Origin: Plantago major
Taxonomy: Eukaryota > Streptophyta > Magnoliopsida > Lamiales > Plantaginaceae
Reading direction: 5' to 3'
NCBI GenBank assembly: GCA_026545765.1
Contig: CM048844.1
Location: 58,066,932-58,130,931 of the forward strand
Length of the DNA: 64,000 bases
Shown here: in pieces, positions 1-13,800 of the stretch
Layout: each line of letters starts with the position of its first letter
Position numbering within the stretch: the first letter of the stretch is position 1
The notes under the pieces: generated by a model
The model's database searches: none
What the model saw: the letters and a program-made list of their open reading frames with translations, nothing else
Told to the model about the DNA's origin: nothing
Program-made: the position numbers and the translations under genes

Positions 1-289
1 TTCAAGAAGGATTGTCACCTTGACAAACTAAGGACGGTGACAAGAAAGATAGAAGAATCTTGAGAAGAAGCGAAAGCTTTATTAGCGAAGAAAGAAAGAA
101 AATCAAACTCAAATGGATGCTCTAGGCGTTGAGAATGATTCGAAGATGACAATTCGGATGACTCGACCTTACCATCACCGAATTATGTGGAGTTACTCAT
201 GATATAATCGACTTGACCTCAAGAAGAATGAAATGTGTGGAGTTCTTTGAAATTATTGGTCAGACATCTCTAACATAGAAATCTGTCTT

Positions 290-930
290 ATGGCTGATGA
301 GGTAACACATACTTCTTGTTATACTTATGAAAGTGATGAAGAAGAAATAAAAGATCTAGAAAATCTCAGGAAAGAACTTGACATCTATGAAAGAGAATTT
401 CTAATGATCCGAGCTAGAGCCGAAAATCTTGAAGAAGAAAAGAATTCTCTTGCAAGGAAAATTCTCAATTAGTTAAGATATCGAGAAAAGGATCTGAAAA
501 TGCATTTCTCAAAGCTCGGATATCCGAGTAAAAGTCACATAAAGAAGCAATGGCTGAATTACGAAAGAAATATGAAGATCTTCTTTCTGAGGACAAGGAA
601 CTCGAAAAGAAAGAATTATCTTTTCAATCTTATGCCAAAGCTAGTGACACTCTTACTGAAGTACAATCTTACTTAAGAGATCCTTCAAAGAAAGGACTTG
701 GGCTGAATACACAGACAGATTGTTCTATCACTCTGAATAAGAGTGAGGAAAGAAGAACATTTGTAAGTACTCGAAAGATGGTTCCCATGCAATCTATAGT
801 ATCGGTCGGAAGGCGAAGATTGTTGACAAAGGAAAGGCGATTCGACTAAACCTTTGTGGGAAAAACAAGTCAAAACAAAATTGTTGGACATGTCTCGAAA
901 AGAAACACAACTTTGAAAAGTGTAAACACC
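290..930 (+). pseudogene. Copia Gag remnant with coiled coil and CCHC zinc knuckle
   Basis: Two short open segments (290-472 and 550-849) in different frames encode Glu/Lys-rich helical sequence with heptad-like spacing. Just downstream, near 882-923, a third frame gives Cys-x2-Cys-x4-His-x4-Cys, the retroviral-type zinc knuckle of Gag. Stops and frame changes separate the pieces, so no complete Gag can be made. Position upstream of the protease supports the call. Confidence 0.6.
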
Positions 931-1470
931 CGATCTTATGTCTCTCAAAAGGGTAGAATTGCGAGTGGCAAATTCTCCCATGTCACTTTACGGAAAGAAA
1001 TTGGACCAACCAGAGACTAGCAAAGCTGCTGAGAAAAGATCTCGAGATAGCTTCAAGTGCTCAAAGCAGTATTGGCTATAAAGGCATCGAAACAACTTAC
1101 TCATGAATACAAGCAGAGCAAGAACGATGGCTAAAGGCTAGAATTGCTCAAAGCAATTATCGAAGTGGAAGTTGAATCAAGCCCTTGAAAATCAGAATGC
1201 AGGCTAGAAGAAATGCGGAAAGAAGCTAAGTTCTTTGAAAAGCAAACTCGAAACTGACAGTATCTGAAAGCACCAAATGGAGCACTAGGAACACGAGGAA
1301 GAAAATAATTATTAATAATGATAATCATTCAATTAGAATTCCTGCTTATGTTCCTATCAGACAAAAGAATGTTCCAAGGAAATTCATTCAAAAATGGATT
1401 CCTACTGGAAGATTGTTTAGTTCTGATGGTTCCAACTGTAAATTGAGAACCTAATCTCCTGTTCCTTGTT

Positions 1471-1887
1471 GTGCAGAATGCTTCCTGGACTAAAGCACAA
1501 TGGCTATTTGATAGTGGATGCGGAAAGCACATGACAGGAGACAAAGCAAATCTGGTCGATTACAAAGCTTGCAACACAGGACCAGATATCAGATTTGCTG
1601 GAGGAGAATTAAATCCCTCTCTGGGATTTGGCAACGTCAAATTGGGAACTTTAACAATCACTGACGTATTACATGTTAAGGATTTGAAATATAATCTATT
1701 TAGCATGAGTCAGTTTGCAGACAAAGGTTTTACTGTAAAATTCAAAGCTAAGGAGCAAAAAAGAGAAATCTGGAACGGGTATCCAGAAGTCAAAAAGGCT
1801 AAGGAGCAAAAAGACAGCTTAAGATCTCTGAGACGGGAACTCAGATATCTGAATCACTCTATAAACGGGGAGCACAAAGGAGAATAG
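1471..1887 (+). pseudogene. Copia aspartic protease / pre-integrase fragment
   Basis: The translation contains WLFDSGCGKHMTGD, the active-site region of Ty1/Copia proteases (Asp-Ser-Gly), and the later LGTLTITDVLHVKDLKYNLF, typical of the end of the protease. The frame then degenerates into a Lys/Glu-rich tail with a repeated AKEQK, and no GAG-pre-integrase or integrase motif follows. The polyprotein is truncated here. Confidence 0.85.
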
Positions 1888-2459
1888 TACAACTATCTGC
1901 AGTCAACTACTCTCTTGAAATTCGCATTATTTCTATCTTGATGAAAAACTTGGAAAAATCCTAAGTATAAGACAGATTCAGATGCAAACAGTGTTTTTGG
2001 TCATACAAAAACGTGATTCAGATAGCTAATAGCCAAAATTCATTAAATGGGCACAATTACACTTGTTGATTGTGATCATTGCTGAAGAAGCAATGGTGAC
2101 CCTTGATGAAATTAAGCGTTTGATCTATACGGTGGAAATTAATTCACAGTAAATAGTGGACTGTAAAAATTTCGACAAAGCCCACTTTGCATTTAATGCC
2201 AAACTAGCTTTTGCTCACGCCTGCTTGCAAATCAAAGATACGTACACACAAAATTAATTTGTATGTATTTGTCTGTTGAGATTCTATTGCTATATATATA
2301 GGATTTTGGCAAAAGAAATCACTTTCGCCTAATCCAAAATTCCGACTTACACAAAAATAGCAAAACCTTCTCTTGATTCTCTGCAAACCTTCTACAATCT
2401 CTGCAAATCAAGATTAAGTTTTTATGCAAAGAATTACTGAATCAAATCTCTTTCAAACA

Positions 2460-5400
2460 CCAATCCAAATTCCCTACACTATATAAAGAGATGGCCCCAG
2501 AATTCTTCCACACAGAAATCTCAATCCTCCATTGGTACTGCTGAAAAGCAAACACCAGAGTTGGTTATTGTGAACAACCGACTGGTAGGAGATTTTAATC
2601 CTGACCATTGGACTTCAAATCACAGAATGATTTGGGGTGGTGCCATGGTTGAGGAATATCTCACGGCTGCAATAGAGAACCAAGCCGAAAGGCGATTCTT
2701 GACATGCTTGAAAAGGCACAAATCGAGGTTTTCTATCGCTGCCCAAGTGGAATTTCATCACTCGATGTGTTGGAATTCTACAACAACTCGAGATAATTTC
2801 TGTGTTTACGAAGGCCTTTGCAATAGTGTATCAAAACCTCGATCGAGGAAAGGAAATCATACGGACTTAACAACTTTCTATAAGTTGTTTGAGTTTCAAA
2901 ATCTTGGAAAGGATTTTGAAATAAACACCAAGGATGATGATCTCCTTGAAGGTGTTAAACAATTTATACGATGGCGTGTGTGATCTTGAAAATCGGATAC
3001 ACCCACTGAGTTCAAGCTTCTTGACATCGAACCGGACATCGATGGTTCACTTGGATGTATTGGCTTGCATTCTTCACGGATGCTTTGATGGTCTACAAGG
3101 AGGTCTTGACCATATAAGCGAAACGATGGATCATGATGTTCTTCTTTGAATCAACAAGACAAAATTTGGAAAACCCTTTTAAGCGGGAAAATGCGCCTTC
3201 ATGAAGTTTGTGAAGAAGATTGAGGCTTGAGCCTAAGATCGTAAAGGACTAATGAGCGAAGGCCACGATGGCTATGGTGCGAAGATATGCTACTTCTTTG
3301 GAGAAGCTTGGCATTGAGCTCGGAGAGTGAAATTGAAATAGCCAATAACCTACTCTACAAATATGAGTATACAAACTTGATGAAAAAGGTTCTTGGGTCT
3401 CAAAAGGTTCTAAGAAGCGAAAGTCGAAAAGGTATCTGAAGAAAGGTTTCACCAAGAAGCCAGAACTTCAAGAAAGAAGTCTGGCGGCAAATCGGAAGAC
3501 ACACCCATTGAGGTTGTCGATTCTCGGATATCTGCGGGCCTTGCCGATGAGCCGATAAAGCGGATCAACTCATCAATCTTTGCAAAGAGTCATCAACTCT
3601 TGAACAAGTAGACTCAAGAAGAGAAAGTGCGTTGAAATGTTGCGACTAATGCGAATGCCTTCTTGATGAACTTATTAATCTTGCCAAAGCAATTGAAAAG
3701 CACCAAGCCCCATCTGCGAAATCGCGGGAGTAATGGACCAATCGGTTCCCAATCTTGATGAGAGCTCGGCGATGAAGATGATGAACTAGTCATCTCTCAA
3801 GTCCTAGAAAGAACAAAGAGGGCTAAGGTTCTTTATGTGATGGCGGTGATAAGGTTTCGAAGAAGAACCTACACCTCGGGGTTCTTGAACAAGCACCTAT
3901 AGCAAAGGTTGTTGGTGCACACATCATCGAGGAGCGTTTCTTACGCACAACTTCAAGAAGCCACGATGAGTGGTAATTTAGTCTTTGGCGGAATCTTGAT
4001 GAAAATGCCACATCTAAAAATGCGGAAGAACACTCTCTTGACCGATCTTACGCTTCCGGACAACCACGACAACCACAATGCCACAAGTGGTTGATGAAAT
4101 GGTAAATGAACTCCATTTTGAATTACCGACATTACAACACGTGAAGAAAATCCTGCAAAAAGCGGGTTCCCCAACTCGACAAGAGGATCAAGCGAGACAT
4201 CCACTCAATTATGATCAACCGGGGAAACAATGAGTTGCACACTCGGAAAGGTGTGAAGTACCTAAAACTTCAAACAAAGAAGGCATCTTTGGAACAAGAA
4301 GACCAAAGTATAAAAGGGTCACAAGTTCGAGAGACCAATCGACTGACAATGCTCGGGTATGAATGGTTTAACTCTACCTTGTGAAAAATTTTATGCTTGT
4401 ATATCTTGTTACTTATATAAAAATTCTTTATTCTGGTGAGTTAGAAACACGAAACAAGAGGAAGTGGAAAGCTTGCCTTAGAAAGCGAGATGGAGGTTAC
4501 TGACCTCGCCTCTTAAGAAATCGAGCTGTACCACGGTGATAATTGATTCTTAAGATAACACTTTTCGATCATTTGTCTATGTGCTTAATCATTTAAAGTA
4601 AATGTTTCTAACAGGCTCAAGCGAGAAAGAGGAAGATAAAGGCGAAATGCGAGAGGCGAACCAGAGACCGACAAGGTTTCTGAAGAACACATCATTGAGC
4701 CTTCTAGCATGAAGGTACATGAAAAATCAGTGATAAGTATTCTTCATCATGGGTTATCTTAAACTTCTTCTAAAATATTCAATACTTTCTACTTACAGGC
4801 TCATTCAGAAGTAGAAATGCAAAGGGAAAAAGTTGCGACATCCCCTGCATCAATGGAAATTGATGAAGCTCCCAAGGCAACATCACATGAAAGAATACCA
4901 GAAACTGAGAAAGTTTCTGAGAAAAATGACTCTGAGCTTCCTATTGAGGAAGTCCAAAACTCAGAACTCATTAAAGCATTTTTGCACAAATTCTTTCAAA
5001 TAATTTCCTAAGTATTGTATTAATCTTAATTCTCAGGTTCAAGAAAGAAAGGTTGATGAGGACCAGACTTCCAAGTCTCCACCTCACAACAAGATATTTG
5101 AGACACCAATTGTCTTAGTAGCACAAGTCTCTGAGCCTGAAGTACTTACTCAGGTAACTCAGAAACTAAACTACACTTCTACTCAGATATCTACAAAAGT
5201 TTTGAAGCTCACTCAAAACTCTTTCTTTCAGGCTCAAACGAGTGCAAAGCAGGCTCCCAATGATGAGAAAAGGGACCTACTTCCCTTCTTCAAAGCTCAA
5301 ACCCTGCCAAAGCATATTCAATGCTTCAAGAAATGGCAAAGGTTAAGGTGCTCTGATCTCTCTGAAATATTGAGAATCACAGATCAACCAACCAGACGAG

Positions 5401-7560
5401 CACGAGCTCTTGACTTAGAGACGTATATCCATGCAATGTTCCCTACCGAGCGATACGATTCGACTCTATTGCATAAGGATTTCTCCGGAAGTGGCGCCTG
5501 ATTTGATACAAGCCTTTGAGCAGGCGAGATGGTCGACAAGATTACGAGATGGCATTCAAGCCGATTACGCCCCGACTACGCAATTTATAACTTCGAACAA
5601 GAAGAGGTTAATGGGCGAAGATCACTATTCTGAAGTGATCAATCTTGTATCGAAGATGATGAGGAGGAAGAGATAAGCGAAACGACTTGATGAACCTCCG
5701 ACCATCACCAAAAGGATGACAGACAAAAGGATGATGATGATGATGACGCCCTGCACGGGGGAGGAGGAATTTCACAAAGAAATCATGCCTCAAGCTGAAA
5801 AGCAAAGCGAGGAAAGCACGAAATCTCCGTCTCCATCTCCTCAAAAGTCAACTCATCCATCTTCCCAACAAAAGGTTATTCTTGAACAAGTAGTTGAGGA
5901 TTACGAAATCGCTCGAAATTGTTGAATACTTTCAAAGCGCCAAATGTCCACTCCATGAATACATGAGCAGATACCAATCTTGGCTCATCGAAAAGGAGTT
6001 GTCTTCACGAACAAGGAAGTAATTGCCTCCGTCCCTACGAAATGAAAAAATTCCTTGAGCTCATCACTCGAGAACAACTAGCATAGTCATTGCTCGGAAA
6101 GATCTGGAATGATAAGGGACGATGATCGTCTTTAGTTGAAAAAGCTTTCCAAGAGGCAAGTTACTTTGGAAGCAGATGCAATCCTAGGCCCATTGGCAGA
6201 GCTCACTGATAAGGACAATGGACTTATCAAGCAAAATCAGGAGCTCAAAGCCGAACTTCAGAAGTTGGTCACTGCCTACAATTATTTACAATGGCATTTT
6301 GACTCTCTCTCAGTTTCTTTTATGAGACTGAGTCAGCCAACAATTACTAAGGGGGAAAGAGTGTACAAATCTGGACCTCAAAGTCAGGGGGAATGGGAAG
6401 AAGGAGAAGAAAACAAGAAGAAATCTGGAGCTGGTGCGGCTCAGAGAGGAAGAAGAAACATGAAAACTTCCCAGCCACCACTCAGAATCAATGAACCCTC
6501 CTCAAGCCAAGCTGCTTTGCAAATAGTAGTTGCTTCCCAGAAACCTACTGAAGGAACTACAATGATAACAAGGGCCATGGCACAGAAACCTCCAAGGAGT
6601 ACCAAGGCTCCAAGGAGAAGACATGTTATAGGGATTAATGAATCTTCTGAAGAAAAAGAAGGCCAAATCAAGTCCCTGGGCAATGAAGAAGGCTGTAAAA
6701 CTCTCACAAGATTTAATCTTGATGATGATGAGGAAACTGATAAAGATGAAGCTCCTCTTCACAGAAAAAGGAAAATTGAAAGCCTAACTGAGCCCATAGC
6801 TGCAAAGCCCTAGCGGCTAAAACACCTCTGGAAATACCAAGTCTATCCGGTGGTTCTTCAACAACCCAAAGAGAATTCAAGGCGAGAAGGAGCAGTGAGA
6901 GCAAGACAAAGTCAACTTCCACTCGGGCGGAAGAACCCAAAATAGAGTATGTGAAGAATGACAATGATTCCTCTCTGTCTGAGTGCATCAATCGGAAAAA
7001 TGGCTATTGGATTACGGAACTTAAGCATCTCTTGGTAAATTCAAGATTTCAACCAATCCATAAACAACTTATGGCATGGAGAAAAGATAAGCCAACCTTG
7101 ATCAACACCAATCACATTAAAGCACTGGTTGGATTTTGAAGTTGTCAAGAAGCTGAAGCCGTGAAAGGACCTCTCGATGAATGTCCATATGGAAAGCGGA
7201 TGATGTGCACGAATTTTGAATATCACGAGAAGCGAGCCGAGCAAGACTCGATGTGGAACCACATGAGTCGTTCTATCTAGCGAAGATCAATACAAGGGTG
7301 ACATCGGATATCGAGGATTATCTCTGAATACTTCAAGCTTTAGGATATCATAATAGAGCATGCTGGAAGTGGGGAAAGTATCTACAGGTCAAACATTTTG
7401 TCAAGAAAAATCCTACCAAAACCTACAAAGTGCGTGAATTTGCGGAGACACTTTGAGATGCTCGTCAGAACACTTCTCTATGATTATTCTGATGACATCA
7501 AAAGGTTTGGAGATAGGAAATTTGCAGACTGATCCATAGAACTACTGTTGAAGACTTGAA
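2460..7560 (+). pseudogene. Extra ORF region of the Copia element, with intron-like gaps
   Basis: A TATA-like CTATATAAAG at about 2480 precedes coding-like stretches: 2561-2983, 4817-5011, 5202-5501 and 6136-6813 (a coiled coil followed by a basic, Ser-rich tail). Several stretches begin just after perfect acceptor-like sites that share CAG-GCTCA or CAG-GTTCA (near 4613, 4799, 5036 and 5232), and donor-like GT sites sit at the ends of preceding stretches. The region therefore looks like a multi-exon gene broken by mutations. I do not recognise a catalytic domain. It occupies the place of the additional or envelope-like ORF of some plant Copia elements. It could also be a captured host gene. 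Confidence 0.45.
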
Positions 7561-7908
7561 GAGTTGAAGACTTGAAGACTAGTCTATTAGGATGTTTACT
7601 TGGAGCTTGGCTACTCCTGTTGTCCTAATTTACTATTTTTTTTTTGTTGTATTTTTGCTGACTGAGCTAAACTTATTTTATGTATTGAAGTTATCTGTAA
7701 TCTTTCTTTGTAACTTATCTGAAGAACTTACTCTCAGATAGTATTCTATAAAAGATAACTTGTTAGCAAAGATCACACCTTGTGATTTGGTTGATGTTTA
7801 CTTTCTGCACTTAATTGAATGAATTGAAAAATCTTACGAAATGATTAAGTGTTGGATTGTTCACTCATCCAGATTTGTAATAGGTCAGATAGTCATCGTT
7901 GACTGATC

Positions 7909-7923
7909 AAAAAGGGGGAAATT
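7909..7923 (+). other. Polypurine tract of the Copia element
   Basis: An A/G-only run with a GGGGG core lies directly before the TG that opens the LTR. This is where plus-strand priming occurs in LTR retrotransposons. Confidence 0.75.
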
Positions 7924-9578
7924 TGTTAGGAAATTTGTTAGATATTTTGTTAGAAATATCTGTTTAGATTTTGATCAGCAACATGATGACTTATCTTAGT
8001 CTCAGAAAGGTGATTAGTACTCTTGGTTCACTTGAACATTGTAAAAGAGGAAACCCACTAAGTATGATAGTCTAGCTAATCTTGTATAGGATATTAGGTC
8101 TCAAAATGTAATTTTTATTTTATGAAGAGAAGACCAAGAAGAAGACATCCAAGCAGAACAAGTTCAACGACATTGAAGATTTGAAGAAACTGCACAAGAT
8201 TACTGAAATAGTTTTGCAGATACCTTGGCCAGATTTCTTGAAGACGCGAATGATTGCTAAACAAATCATGTCACAAGAGATATATGAGAAGTCAAGAGGT
8301 CCATCTGGAAAACAAGGAAAGTGTCCACAGATATCTACACTCAGATACCTTGAGCTTTAAACCACATTTCTGATAAAGAAATATATATTGCAAACAAAGT
8401 TGTTTCAATAAAAGTGGTATCTGAAGTTAAAAGTAAGGGCGTGCTAAAACTCGAGAAAAGCGATAAAGTTAAGTCTACGATACAAAGCATAGTTCCGTTG
8501 GCACTCTGAGGACAAAAAGTATAGTACAATGCATTTAATGCACGGACATAGATGTACGAACAAAAGCGGTACCTTACGAAGAAGAAGACAAACTTTCTGA
8601 TTACTATATCTGAGATATCAATAGTTTGAATTTGATTTAAGCTAACGGATACTATTCAACGGCATTCAAATTCATCTATAAATATCAACACTTAGGCGCT
8701 TGAGAAGACACCTTTGAACCTTAGAGACACAGAACTTCTTGAACAACATTTACGAACATATTCTCTCAAGCAAACTACTTATCCTCAAAGCTTTACATTG
8801 CGACCAAAGCTCACGATCTTAAGTAGTACTAAAGTTCTAAGTGTCACGATCCTAAACAAGCTTTGCTATTTGTGAAAGAGTTGAATCGAAAGATCAAGTA
8901 TAAAGATTCATTTTCTTAAACAATTATCATAGACTTGGGTCGATAAAAGAACAAGATACCATACATTGCAAAGTGTATTAAGTATACTTGATTCAGAGCT
9001 ATCGATTAAGCGAAAAGTTATTAAAGAAGCTCATCGACAACTCAAACCAAAGCGAACACCATCATTTGGCGTGGAGTACGGAAGTACTTAGTTTGAGAAA
9101 CTAAGGAATAACTCAAGGTTATTGAGCACATGAAGTACTTAGCTTGGGAAGCTAGGAATAGCTCAAAAGGTTTTCGAGTCTGAAGTACTTGGTTGTGAAA
9201 GCCGGGAACAACTCGGGAACATTTGGTTGGGAACCATTTGTTTAAGGAATCTTAGAATAGGATTTTTGTAAGGTGACCTCAATTATCTATTCTAGTGAAT
9301 TCTAGGTCTTTGGAAGACCGAAGTGGATTAGTTGGAGGATTACGCCACCTCCAGATACCACTATACTTGCTGTGTTATTTACTTTTCTGTACTTACATTT
9401 CAGCAACACACACACACTTTATATCTACTTATCTATCTTAAGTCTTCCGCGCTCTGAATCTAAGTATCAGATATCTACACAGATATCTGAGAAATAGTTT
9501 TTATCGACATAAGTTTTAAAAGACTATTCACCCCCCCCCCCCCTCTAGTCTTTTACTTTGCCGTTATCTGGACCAACA
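7924..9578 (+). repeat. Copia 3' LTR (about 1.65 kb)
   Basis: It begins TGTTAGG after the polypurine tract and ends CCAACA, with a C-homopolymer followed by CTCTAG close to the 3' end. A related copy starts at 62709 and stays colinear to the window end: shared segments include the stretch around TTTTGATCAGCA, the region with repeated GAAGTACTTAG phrases, and the GTGGATTAGTTG tail. The first copy has about 25 extra bases near its start. The family LTR is therefore unusually long. Confidence 0.85.
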
Positions 9579-10743
9579 ATAACCATTAGGACTCAACCTG
9601 AAGAAAGTAACTGATCCCATCGATTATGGCAGTGAGAATCTCATGAAGCAGCCTCGACTGAGCTCCCTATGGGATTCTCACAACACAGAACCGTCGAGAA
9701 TCATTACTAGGGATCCGAGAAGATGGTGCCAGAAGCCTGTTACCAACGAAATTTCATTATCACGTGGAGCCCGCTTGGCGAGGATCTCCAAAATGTTTGG
9801 GACCGACAACCGACCAAGTGAACTGCCAGTGGGCACGAACGTATGCCGATGCATGTCATAGCCGACCACTTACGATAAGACGTTGCAGATATGAAAATGT
9901 CGCTATCCGGAGTAGTATTTATATGAAGAGCTCACAAATGGAAGAGAGCCATGTGTCGAACGTTACAACTTCTACTGGGCTTGGACCTGAAAGATGAGCC
10001 CAAATTATGGGCCCAAGTCCAACTATTCTGTCTACTCGTCGGACTCAGAAATAATGAGTCCCCTTCCACGAACCCATGAACCAAGAAGGCCTAGGGCGAA
10101 CTTTACCTTCTTTCTATATTACAAGAACCGCGGACATCATAGGAAAGCCAAGGAGATCTCACCCCCAAACCACACTAGGAGACCGACCTCCTATAATTTG
10201 GATGGGAAAACTGATCTCAAGCATCACAAGGAACTCAACGTTAATCTAGTCGGACTGACCTACCCAAACAGGTCTGACCACACTCCTTCCACCAAGGAAG
10301 GATATCTACTACGGAGAAACACCGCGGCAGATCAAGGCCGACCTCCTATTTGTCCTAAACCACCAAGCGACCTAAGCCCGCCACCTTACTATGACTACAC
10401 GTGTCAAAAGCTAATAAGACCGACCAAACTCTTGGCAAGTCAGAAGCTTGTCCCCCCGTAGAACTTCCTTATATAGGAGCGCATTTACTCCTCATCAAGT
10501 AAGTCAACTACCTGCAACATTCTACTCTCTAGTCTACTCGGACTCTTAAGCACCAACAAGACAAGTCGAATCTAAGCCCGGTTTATCTAAGGCAAACAGG
10601 CCAAAAAGGGTCTAACTCTTTACCTTATTTTGCAGTTGGATTTCACTCGAAGATTCTAATACAATTATTAACCTTACCCGAGTTTTGAAATCTTTATTTC
10701 GAGATTAAAGTACTTAACTGTTTTTATCTAGACCGGGTGGCAA
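9579..10743 (+). mobile_element. LTR-like block of another retroelement, truncated
   Basis: The style is typical of a gypsy LTR: GC-richer than its surroundings, GGGCCCAAG-type motifs, a TATA-like CTTATATAGGAGC near 10468, a CT-rich downstream stretch and a CA end near 10743. An open frame at 9994-10461 has no recognisable domain and is probably fortuitous. No paired LTR or target duplication was found, so the borders are approximate. Confidence 0.45.
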
Positions 10744-10755
10744 ATAGGCTCTCAA

Positions 10756-10776
10756 GGCAGGCAGGCAGGCAGGCAG
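10756..10776 (+). repeat. (GGCA)5 microsatellite
   Basis: Five tandem GGCA units lie between the LTR-like block and the TGH start codon, probably in or next to the TGH 5' UTR. Confidence 0.9.
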
Positions 10777-10856
10777 AAGGGGTATCGATGGACAAACAAT
10801 GAAAGCTGAAAAGTGTATTATTGTAAGGTCTCGTGTTCTGTGAAATTAGCAAGGCG

Positions 10857-13800
10857 ATGCCGAGCGACGATGAAGATTTCGTGTTCTATGGAACTCCGAT
10901 TGAACGCGAAGAAGAAGTCACAACTCGTAAGAAGAAGGCAGTTGCCGAAGCCTCTGGTCAGCTTAGAACTGCCCTTGCCCCATGGAAACAAGAGGTCTTT
11001 CTTCTCGAATTCTACTTGTTGTTTATTGTCGACTTCATTTTTGCTTTTCTTTCATTATTATGCAATTAGGTTTCCATTTTGCATCATCTTCTCGGCTATT
11101 TTACTCCAATTTCTGATTATGATAGATGAATTAGATGTAAACATTTCAAGTTTGTTTTAAATTTCTGATTGAATAATGATTGAGCTGCCAGTCTGAACTT
11201 ATTCACTTCCAGTTTCCGTTTTATTGTCTACGGATAATCAGATTGGGGGCTGTTTAGCGATAGTAACAGCTGATTTGCTAAATATTGTCAGCTAGCTAGG
11301 CATAAAATGCTTATTATGAAAATAAGCTCATCGAGCTGATAAGCTAGCAGATAAGCTCGTGCTAAACAGAGCCTAGCTAGTACTGTCATAGTCTGAAGGT
11401 TCATTCTCTAAAGGTTTCCACATCCTGCTGTCTTTCCTTGTCTTTTGCGATTTCGGCTTGGTTTTCGTTGTGGCTGTGTCTCTAAAAATGTCTCTTGAAC
11501 TTTGGTTTAATGCTGATGATTTCACTATTTAGCACTATGTTTTCCATTAGCAATGTTTTGTGGGTGAACTCAGTCGAATTTCTGACAATATTATGAAAAA
11601 AATTAAGCTGATGTTTACATTTCTAGCCTCATTGTCTAGGGCTTAGCCAATCAGATAGTGTAGTATTATATTGGCTTGAAGGTCCATTCTCTAGTTGTTC
11701 AAGTTGGCCTCAAGTTTTCTCATTATGCTTCTTCTTTATCGTGCACAAATCTAGCTTGGTTTTGTTTGTGACCCTGTCTCCTTTTTTGCACCTATGGAAC
11801 TCTCAGCTTCATCGGCTGTTTGGAGGTTTATCATCCATTATTCCGCTTAGACTTAGGTTTAATGTTGACTTCATGCATGCTTTTATTATCATGCAGTTCC
11901 ATTAGAATTGTTTGCCGTGGGTTTTAGCGTTACTTTCAACTCGAGTTTTCTTCAATTTCATTTTGGTGGATGATCTTTCAGGTTAGAGATGAAGAAGGTA
12001 GAAGGAGGTTTCATGGAGCATTTACTGGTGGTTACTCTGCCGGTTACTACAACACAGTTGGCTCTAAAGAAGGTTCTCATCCTGGCTAGGGTGTTTTTCT
12101 AGATTGAGATTTGACCTTATTATTGTTATTGTTATTACTATCGTTACTTCTTTGCGTGTGTGTTGGTAAATGCACTTTTTAAATGTCAATAACAACTCTG
12201 ATTGACAACTCCAGGATGGACTCCACAGACTTTTACATCATCTAGGAAGAGCAGAGCCGAACTGAAGGAACAGAGCATTTTTAGCTTTCTGGATGACGAT
12301 GAGAAATCTGTATGATCTCTAGTTCCATTTTACCTCCCCCCGCGTAACTTGACTGTGATATTCTCTTCCTTCCTACTATAAATGTACCATGATGCAGTCC
12401 AAAGAACTATGTTCAATTTGAAAATAACAAGTTTCTTTACCCCCAACCAATTTAAATTGCCATTGATTTATTCATTCTTCTCATAGACCAAAATTTTGGA
12501 TCTTTTTTATTAAAATAATTTGAACAGTGAATGGTACCTGTGTGATGGGACTGAGGGAGTATATTTTATCTGTTCTTCGTGGTTAATCACTTAATCTTAA
12601 TCTTTGTAGTTGGTTTAGACTTGAATTGCGTTGTAGTTTTCTATGCTATAGTTTTATCTTGCGTAATATTCTGGTGAAGCTAAAGGAGTAGAGAGTCATC
12701 CTAGGCATTGTGATTAAGATGCTTGATCATTTATTTTGCAAGTCCTTTACAAAGAATGCAAACTTCATTCATCTTATTAGCTAGTACAATATATCCATAG
12801 CGCTTGCCTTTTATTATTGGTATGTCTTTGTGGAGTGTTAGAGTTGGTGTATGTTTATCCTAGAGGATTGGGATTTATAACAATGTCGCTGGACTTTCTT
12901 TTGGAGCTTATGATCGATCTTGGTACTCAAAGTCCCAAACAGCAGGTCAATGCAAAAAATAATCGAGGAAAAGAAGTATGTTTAGTTGGAGCTTATGCTG
13001 AGAGATCGGTCAGGGAGTAATACTCAAACATCAGCTTAATATGAAAATTAACCTAGGAGAACAAATATTGGTTCATACTCCAAAACAAATATATCAATCT
13101 GTGGTGGAAAACTCGGAGTGAATTTCATGAAGGACATGCTGGACAGTATTTAGCTATAAGGCAGGGCTGGATTAGAGTGTCTTGAATTTATTAATTACCC
13201 TAAAAAAGGCGTGCATTGAATTTGTTTCGGCATGCATTTATAAGCTTTGAGGATGTATTGATTGACAGTAGACCTGAAGGGTGAGGTTATTTGCTCCGCT
13301 GGTTATGATAATCAAGGAGACTCATTTGAGAACAATGTTGGTTCGCTTATCTAGTTTAGAGTTGAGTTGTGACATATTATCAGTTTCTAGAATCATTTAT
13401 AAGGTTGGTCAAGACCAAGCTGTATAATATTCTGTTGAATGCACATGGAAGATGTATTCCTTTCTGAATAGTGATAATTTTAGGCATACTCGAGCTTATA
13501 GGTCCAAATTCAACATGTAGAGAAACTCTGCAGATGGTTCTTGGAGTGATATACATCAAAACAAAGTTCTGGTGGTATGTCTAATAAATTATTTCATTCT
13601 AAGGATGTGTAAGTGAAATATGTTGTTTGCGTGGAATATCTGAGTTGTGTCATGTTACATAGAATGCACGGGGTCTTATAATGAATCGGTGGTTCATGGA
13701 GTTGCTTTCATCTGACTATGGTCTAAGAGAGAACAGCAGGTACTTATTTTAGCTCACTGAACAGATTCATAGGCATCTAAATTACTCCCTTTTCTACCCA

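Larger units (their letters stand above)
1..7923 (+). mobile_element. Degenerate Ty1/Copia LTR retrotransposon, internal region (5' end outside window)
   Basis: The block runs into a purine-rich tract and an LTR at 7924, so it is the internal part of an LTR element whose 5' LTR lies left of the window. Gag-like coiled-coil pieces, a CCHC knuckle (about 882-923) and a Copia-type protease fragment come first, all broken by stops. No integrase or reverse transcriptase is recognisable after the protease. From about 2.46 kb a long extra region follows instead. The order Gag, protease, extra region, PPT, LTR resembles Copia elements with an additional ORF (Sirevirus-like), but the family assignment is inference. 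Confidence 0.8.

Noticed and set aside
9994..10461. 155-aa open frame as a host gene
   Set aside because: Low complexity, Pro/Arg-rich, no domain, and located in an LTR-like block with its own TATA-like site downstream.
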